Assembly: GCF_910585425.1 (NCBI RefSeq)
Contig: NZ_CAJUCP010000006.1
Coordinates: 5,497-69,496, forward strand
Source of the DNA: an uncultured Acetatifactor sp.
GTDB lineage: Bacteria; Bacillota; Clostridia; Lachnospirales; Lachnospiraceae
DNA length: 64,000 bases
Direction of reading: 5' to 3'
The position numbers and the translations under genes are program-made. Shown piece after piece: positions 59,658 through 64,000 of this stretch (positions within the stretch are counted from its first letter, which is position 1; the number at the start of each line of letters is the position of its first letter). The notes under the pieces are model-generated. The model was not told the origin of the DNA, ran no database searches, and saw nothing but the letters and a program-made list of their open reading frames with translations.

Positions 59658-61213
59658 AAATTCAGGGTGGCGATTACCATGTAAATCATCGTGAACAGCC
59701 CAAGGAACAGATCCATGATTCCCAGGGCCATCAGCCCGCCTCCCACGGCCATGCCCATAACGGCGCCCATCACGGCCGCGCCTACGGCCATGCTCAGGAG
59801 GAGCATCTGTACCAGCTGTCTGGCCGTGGTTCCCAGGGCGCTGCCTGTGACAATCTGGGCCACCGCAAGGGAGTACAGCCTCCCCGCTGACATCAGGATA
59901 TAGAAAAGGATGCAGAGCAGGGTCTCGGGCAGGGTCAGGCCCATGACCAGGGCGCAGGGCACTGTCATGATGCAGCCGTTTATCAGGGCTTGTATATGCT
60001 GCATCAGGGTAGCTGCCATCAGCTTCCGGAAGGGGCTGTCCGGCAGCAGATAGGTATAGGGGGATTTCAGCTCCTTTGCCCACTTCCCGCTAAAAGCCGT
60101 GAAGATGAAGAGCATATACGCAGCCACCACAGGCAGCACGAAGACCCGGTAGGGCTCCAGCCCGCCGAAGCCGCCCTCTTTTTCATACAGGTAAGCCAGC
60201 GCCGCGCCTGCCAGGACGGCGACGATGGTGTTGATGTCGAAGATGAAATATCTGCTCTTCTTGTATTCCAGCAGTTGTCTGTAGAACAGGGCGCTGGCCC
60301 CATGGCCCCGCCATCGGACCCGGGCCTTGCCGAACTTTTCCTTTTTGCCCAGCCGCTTGACATTGCCCTGCCTGCGGCTCTCCAGGACTTCCTCGTAGTC
60401 CTCCGCGAACTTCATGGCATCCTCGTAGAATCCCCCCTTGCAGTCCATCCGCCATGCTGCCGCCACTACGGCCACCAACAGCAGCCCATAGCAGACCGTC
60501 CCGGCCACGTTCACCGCGGTGGCCCCCACGAACAGCAGATGCACTGCCGCGATATACCAGCCGATGAACGGCACCATCTGGATCATGTCGCTGTGCAGGA
60601 AACGGGACACGGTGTCCATGCTGAGCCCCTCCTGAAGGTACATATATACTGCCATCCCGAGAAGGATGACTACAAGCCCGTAGGCCGCCTTGATCACCAT
60701 GCCGCGCTGCCTCTCCCGGAGCTTCTCCGAGCCGTAGAGCAGGAGCATGATGCCGGCTTCCAGCAGATTTTCGATGAAAACGGAAAATACGAAATACACC
60801 GCCAGACGCCAGCCCTCCACATGGAACAGGACGCCGCCGCAGACCACGGCGAAGAGGTTCAGCAGGACCTGCGCCAGCAGGGTCTTCAGATGGGCGTATA
60901 TCAGCACCAGCTTCGGGCCGACCGGGGCGGGAAAGAGGAAGTGTACGTCGCTGTGGCGGTACACCAGCCCCCTGCGCTTTGCGTAGGCGATCAGGTTGGC
61001 CGGGATGAGCCAGAAACTCAGCACGGTCAGGACGCCTGCCATGTCCCGGGCGGAGTCCAGGCCCGTCCCCTGCGTGACCACCTTCAGGGAGGCGGGAACC
61101 GCCAGGAAGTAGAATAGCAGCAGGGCCAGATACAGATAGGTCACAGGCTTTTTCAGGGCCATTTTCGTACGGTTGATCAATGTCCTTTTATAGAGATATC
61201 CTATCGCTCCCAT
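59639..61213 (-). CDS. ABC exporter membrane protein (putative ABC_export family)
   Basis: A 524-residue protein with about ten to twelve membrane helices in two groups, separated by a basic cytoplasmic segment (VLESRRQGNVKRLGKKEKFG). The start LYKRTLINRTKMALKKPVTYLY and the motif RHSDVHFLFPAPVG match the Firmicute 'putative ABC exporter' family. It overlaps the ATPase gene by 13 bases and must work with it. Substrate unknown. Confidence 0.87.
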   Translation of the reverse strand: MGAIGYLYKRTLINRTKMALKKPVTYLYLALLLFYFLAVPASLKVVTQGTGLDSARDMAGVLTVLSFWLIPANLIAYAKRRGLVYRHSDVHFLFPAPVGPKLVLIYAHLKTLLAQVLLNLFAVVCGGVLFHVEGWRLAVYFVFSVFIENLLEAGIMLLLYGSEKLRERQRGMVIKAAYGLVVILLGMAVYMYLQEGLSMDTVSRFLHSDMIQMVPFIGWYIAAVHLLFVGATAVNVAGTVCYGLLLVAVVAAAWRMDCKGGFYEDAMKFAEDYEEVLESRRQGNVKRLGKKEKFGKARVRWRGHGASALFYRQLLEYKKSRYFIFDINTIVAVLAGAALAYLYEKEGGFGGLEPYRVFVLPVVAAYMLFIFTAFSGKWAKELKSPYTYLLPDSPFRKLMAATLMQHIQALINGCIMTVPCALVMGLTLPETLLCILFYILMSAGRLYSLAVAQIVTGSALGTTARQLVQMLLLSMAVGAAVMGAVMGMAVGGGLMALGIMDLFLGLFTMIYMVIATLNFYHIEA

Positions 61214-61929
61214 GCCTGCCTCCCGTCTTCCCGGGTACGGTCCTGGCCTGTGACGGAGAAGTACAGCTCCTCCAGATCCTCATTGGCCAGAGCCTCCCTG
61301 GCGTAGGTTCCCAGGATATGCCCCTTGTCCATCACGAAGGTCACGTCCCACAGCTCCTTCACCATCTCCAGCATATGGGTGCTGATCAGCACCGTTGCGC
61401 CCTGGTCCTTCAGTTCCAGGATCTGTGCCTTCAGCTCCTTGATGGCCGCCGGATCCAGGCCCACCATGGGCTCGTCCAGCAGGATCACCCTCGGACGGAC
61501 GAGCAGGGCGCAGCAGAGGCTGACCTTCTGCATCATCCCCTTGGAGAGCTCGCTGCCCAGCTTGTCCTGCTTGTCGTCAAGCTCGAACAGCCGTAAGAGG
61601 GAAGCGGCCTCTTCCTCCGAAAGGGGGATTCCGTAGGCCCTGCTGATGAATTCCAGATGCTCCCGCACGGTGAGGGCCTCGTACATATAGGGGAGCTCCG
61701 GCACATAGGCGAAGGATCTCTTTGCCTCCATGGTATGGGAATCCTGGCCCTGGATGCGGACCGTGCCCTTGAACCGCAAAAGCCCCGCGATGCTCTTGAT
61801 GACAGTGGACTTCCCCGCCCCGTTGGGGCCCAGCAGTATCCCGATCCTCCCGTCCGGCACCGTGAAGCCGATGTCGTCCGCGGCCAGGGTCTTTCCGTAT
61901 TTTTTGGTCAGATGTATGACTTCCAGCAT
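61201..61929 (-). CDS. ABC transporter ATP-binding protein
   Basis: A 242-residue ATPase of the drug/bacteriocin-export type. Walker A GPNGAGKST, signature LSKGMMQKVSL (LSKGM in place of LSGGQ, usual in this group), Walker B VILLDEPMVGLDP and switch His (STHMLE). It energises the membrane protein encoded next, translated from overlapping frames. AAAGGAGG precedes the ATG. Confidence 0.93.
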   Translation of the reverse strand: MLEVIHLTKKYGKTLAADDIGFTVPDGRIGILLGPNGAGKSTVIKSIAGLLRFKGTVRIQGQDSHTMEAKRSFAYVPELPYMYEALTVREHLEFISRAYGIPLSEEEAASLLRLFELDDKQDKLGSELSKGMMQKVSLCCALLVRPRVILLDEPMVGLDPAAIKELKAQILELKDQGATVLISTHMLEMVKELWDVTFVMDKGHILGTYAREALANEDLEELYFSVTGQDRTREDGRQAWER

Positions 61930-61946
61930 AAGTTCCCGTCCTCCTT

Positions 61947-62948
61947 TTACAGCAATGTGACGCCGCCCAGCCCCAGCAGCACGGCAGTGAGGTACAGCAG
62001 AGCCAGATGCACAGGGTAGAAGGCGTAAAAGAAATATTTCATCTTAAGCCCCCGTCTGCCATTGTACAGGGCGATGGGGATGACGGCGAAGAAGGCCGGG
62101 AGCTCCGTGAGGCTCATGACGGACAGCACCGCGCAGCCCGCCGCCATGGACAGCGCCCTGCGCCTGCGCAGCAGGTACATCACCGCGATGGTCAGCACCC
62201 CCATTCCGGCATAGTCCGTGCGCAGGAGCTCCGCCGCGATCATGCACAGCGCCAGCGCCGTCATGTCGGCACAGACCGTCTGGAGCCTGCGCAGGCCCCG
62301 GCGCATCCCATAGAAGAAATAGCCCGTGACAGCTGCGCCCGCCGCGAGCGTGCAGAGGAGGACGCGGTTTTCAAAGGCGAGGGGATCCAGCAGATCGCTG
62401 ATCGGCAGATAGATGACGGGGAGGATCGCGCCTGTGACGAGGAAGGCCATCCGCAACGGCGCGGGCAGATCCTTCTCCGGCTCCTTCGAGACCTTCTCGA
62501 AGAATACGAAAGCGCAGAGGGCCAGCAGGCCGAGCAGCAGCGTGAAGTATACGTTCTGATATTCCAGATTTGACGCCTGGCCGCATATGGCTAGGTTAAA
62601 GGGTATCTCTGAGATTAGGGCGAACATCCCCAGACGTAGGGCATACTTTTTAACGTTCTTGGTCCGCTGGAACCCCTCCGCCAGCAGGAAGCAGAAAATG
62701 GGGAAGCCCAGCCGCCCGATGTCCCGCATGAGATAGTAGGCGCTGTACAGGATTGTGTGTTCCTGCTCCCAGGCCAGGGCAGTTCCGGCAGCCTGGGCCG
62801 TCTGTATGCCGGAAATCAGGTATCTGATAAGCACTGTCGCCGCGGCGTGGTCGATCAGCATGGCGATGACGGCGATGATTTTGATGGTGCTGCCGCTGAG
62901 TCCGCCTTTCCCGGCGGGCCGGATGGTTTCCTTTTGTGTATTTTCCAT
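61947..62948 (-). CDS. TraX family membrane protein
   Basis: A 333-residue protein with about eight membrane helices. It begins SGSTIKIIAVIAMLIDHAAAT and contains RDIGRLGFPIFCFLLAEGF, the TraX signature; the C-terminal YAFYPVHLALLYL is also typical. TraX acetylates F pilin, but chromosomal Firmicute members have unknown acyltransferase-like roles. The promoter region carries a palindrome (62966-62987). Confidence 0.92.
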   Translation of the reverse strand: MENTQKETIRPAGKGGLSGSTIKIIAVIAMLIDHAAATVLIRYLISGIQTAQAAGTALAWEQEHTILYSAYYLMRDIGRLGFPIFCFLLAEGFQRTKNVKKYALRLGMFALISEIPFNLAICGQASNLEYQNVYFTLLLGLLALCAFVFFEKVSKEPEKDLPAPLRMAFLVTGAILPVIYLPISDLLDPLAFENRVLLCTLAAGAAVTGYFFYGMRRGLRRLQTVCADMTALALCMIAAELLRTDYAGMGVLTIAVMYLLRRRRALSMAAGCAVLSVMSLTELPAFFAVIPIALYNGRRGLKMKYFFYAFYPVHLALLYLTAVLLGLGGVTLL

Positions 62949-62965
62949 GGAAAAACGCCTTTCTG

Positions 62966-63012
62966 TTGTATGGTTCTAATCATACAATAAACGCTGTACA
63001 GGAATCTGTCAA
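62966..63012 (-). promoter_or_regulatory. TraX promoter with palindromic operator
   Basis: Minus-strand TTGACA (63007-63012), a 17-base spacer, TATTGT (62984-62989). The inverted repeat TTGTATG (62966-62972) / CATACAA (62981-62987) overlaps the -10 and the start site. Confidence 0.7.
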
Positions 63013-63129
63013 TAGGAATCCTACACAGAAAAGATTTTATCGGGTGGAGAAAATCGTCCCAGCTTATTGACAATCGTTCTCTTTTGGGGGAAAATAAAGA
63101 GAAATGGTTTCAAAGAAAGGATGGTCAGA

Positions 63130-64000
63130 ATGACAAAGATAGATGTGGTTTCAGGATTTTTGGGGGCGGGGAAGACGACCCTGATCAAGAAGCTTTTACA
63201 GGAGGCCCTGGACGGCAGCAAGACCGTGCTGATTGAGAATGAGTTCGGGGAGATTGGCATAGACGGGGGATTCCTGAAGGAGGCCGGAATCGAGATCAAG
63301 GAGATGAACTCCGGCTGTATCTGCTGCTCTTTGGTGGGGGATTTCGGAGCTTCCTTAAAGGAGGTCATCGAGACCTACGCGCCGGAGCGCATCCTGATCG
63401 AGCCCTCCGGGGTGGGGAAGCTTTCGGATGTGCTGCGGGCCGTGGAGGACGTGGCGGCGGATCTGGACGTGCAGGTGAACAGCGCCGTGGCGGTGGTGGA
63501 CGCCTCCAAGGCGAAGATGTATATCAAGAACTTCGGCGAGTTCTTCATCAACCAGATCGAGTACGCGGGGACGATTATCTTGAGCAGGACGGACAAGGCG
63601 GATGCCGCCAAGGTGCAGGAGTGCGTGAGGCTGATCAGGGAGCACAATGACAAGGCTACGATTATAACCACGCCCCTGGCGCAGTTGGAGGGCAGGGCCG
63701 TGCTGGAGACCATAGAGGGGGCGGACACCCTGGCGGATATGATGAAGGAGATGCTGGAGCACGCCAAGGAGGAGCATGAGCATCACCATCATGAAGAGGG
63801 CGAGTGCTGTGGGCATGGACATCATCACCATGAAGAAGGGGAATGCTGCGAGCACAAACATCACCATGACCATGACGGGGAGGAGTGCTGCGGTCATGGG
63901 CACCATCATCACCATGATGATGAGGAGTGTTGCGGCCATGAGCACCATCACCATGAAGAAGGGGAATGCTGCGAGCACAAACATCACCATGACCATGACG
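63130..64000 (+). CDS. CobW/G3E GTPase metallochaperone with His-rich tail (3' truncated)
   Basis: The frame runs off the window after 290 codons. Walker A GFLGAGKTTLIKK is at 9-21 and the metal-binding CxCC motif (NSGCICCSL) has Cys63, Cys65 and Cys66, as in COG0523 GTPases that deliver zinc, nickel or cobalt. After about residue 215 the protein becomes a His/Glu/Cys-rich metal-binding tail made of repeats of the type HHHHEEGECC and GEECCGHGHHHH. The start ATG 63130 follows AAAGGATGG. A weak promoter may begin with TTGACA at 63067. No Zur box is evident. Confidence 0.92.
   Translation, partial: MTKIDVVSGFLGAGKTTLIKKLLQEALDGSKTVLIENEFGEIGIDGGFLKEAGIEIKEMNSGCICCSLVGDFGASLKEVIETYAPERILIEPSGVGKLSDVLRAVEDVAADLDVQVNSAVAVVDASKAKMYIKNFGEFFINQIEYAGTIILSRTDKADAAKVQECVRLIREHNDKATIITTPLAQLEGRAVLETIEGADTLADMMKEMLEHAKEEHEHHHHEEGECCGHGHHHHEEGECCEHKHHHDHDGEECCGHGHHHHHDDEECCGHEHHHHEEGECCEHKHHHDHD
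63823..64000 (+). repeat. Tandem duplication in the His-rich tail
   Basis: The 55 bases at 63823-63877 recur identically at 63946-64000, an offset of 123 bp (41 codons), so the frame is kept. Shorter CATCAC and GAATGCTGC units lie between. The repeat continues past the window end. Confidence 0.85.

Overview
The window is chromosomal DNA from a GC-rich member of the Clostridia, most likely a gut Lachnospiraceae. Support comes from strong AGGAGG ribosome sites, the clusters rpmE / DUF1385 / prmC / prfA, infC-rpmI-rplT and tig-clpP-clpX-engB, a T-box ahead of thrS, a DUF6033 protein, twin DUF1540 domains, and a tRNA-Pro with an A34 anticodon, which in bacteria is reported mainly from Firmicutes and Cyanobacteria. 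Species cannot be named from the sequence alone. No prophage, integrase, IS transposase or CRISPR array is visible.

Layout. 1-900: 3' end of a MotB/ZorB-like OmpA protein whose partners lie outside the window. 925-7787: arabinofuranoside uptake and degradation locus (AraC regulator, two LplB/YtcP-type permeases, binding lipoprotein, GH127). 7947-8384: decayed AAA-ATPase-like remnant. 8536-15119: clpB, rpmE, DUF1385, prmC and prfA, followed by a 57-bp tandem repeat grown from the prfA tail. 15120-20751: transglutaminase-like protein, GH29 fucosidase and an OFA-type MFS carrier. 21145-24784: an unknown protein, a 59-residue antisense small ORF, and a PadR-controlled operon of small membrane proteins. 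24912-29958: Fe-S aldo/keto reductase, YefM-YoeB toxin-antitoxin, Rpn-like nuclease, TrmH methyltransferase and DUF6033; a 53-bp dispersed repeat lies upstream of two of these genes. 30089-37433: cyclophilin lipoprotein, CarD-like regulator, T-box/thrS, DUF1540, infC-rpmI-rplT under an L20-type leader, a cysteine hydrolase and a metallophosphatase. 37463-45322: tRNA-Gly and tRNA-Asn, an XRE regulator, NhaC antiporter, FGGY kinase, GNAT, PepD, tRNA-Pro(AGG) and RlmCD. 45400-48821: asparaginase and an NMT1-type ABC importer whose permease and ATPase are one polypeptide. 48959-54052: tig, clpP, clpX, engB and an AI-2E/YtvI membrane protein. 54247-59657: ECF sigma with putative anti-sigma, an orphan atypical response regulator, a GT-C glycosyltransferase, pyrF and a second XRE regulator paralogous to the first. 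59639-64000: ABC exporter pair, TraX and a CobW-family GTPase with a His-rich tail cut by the window end.

Most of the window is housekeeping DNA. The points most worth following are the prfA-tail repeat (in frame with prfA and broken only by UAA/UAG codons), the PadR promoter-operator, the repeat shared by two promoter regions, the T-box-controlled Cys-rich membrane peptide coupled to thrS, the permease-ATPase fusion with a changed Walker A, the response regulator lacking its acidic pocket and lysine, and the A34 tRNA-Pro. I did not find a complete undescribed multi-gene system; the nearest candidates are the truncated Zorya-like gene at the left edge and the PadR membrane operon.
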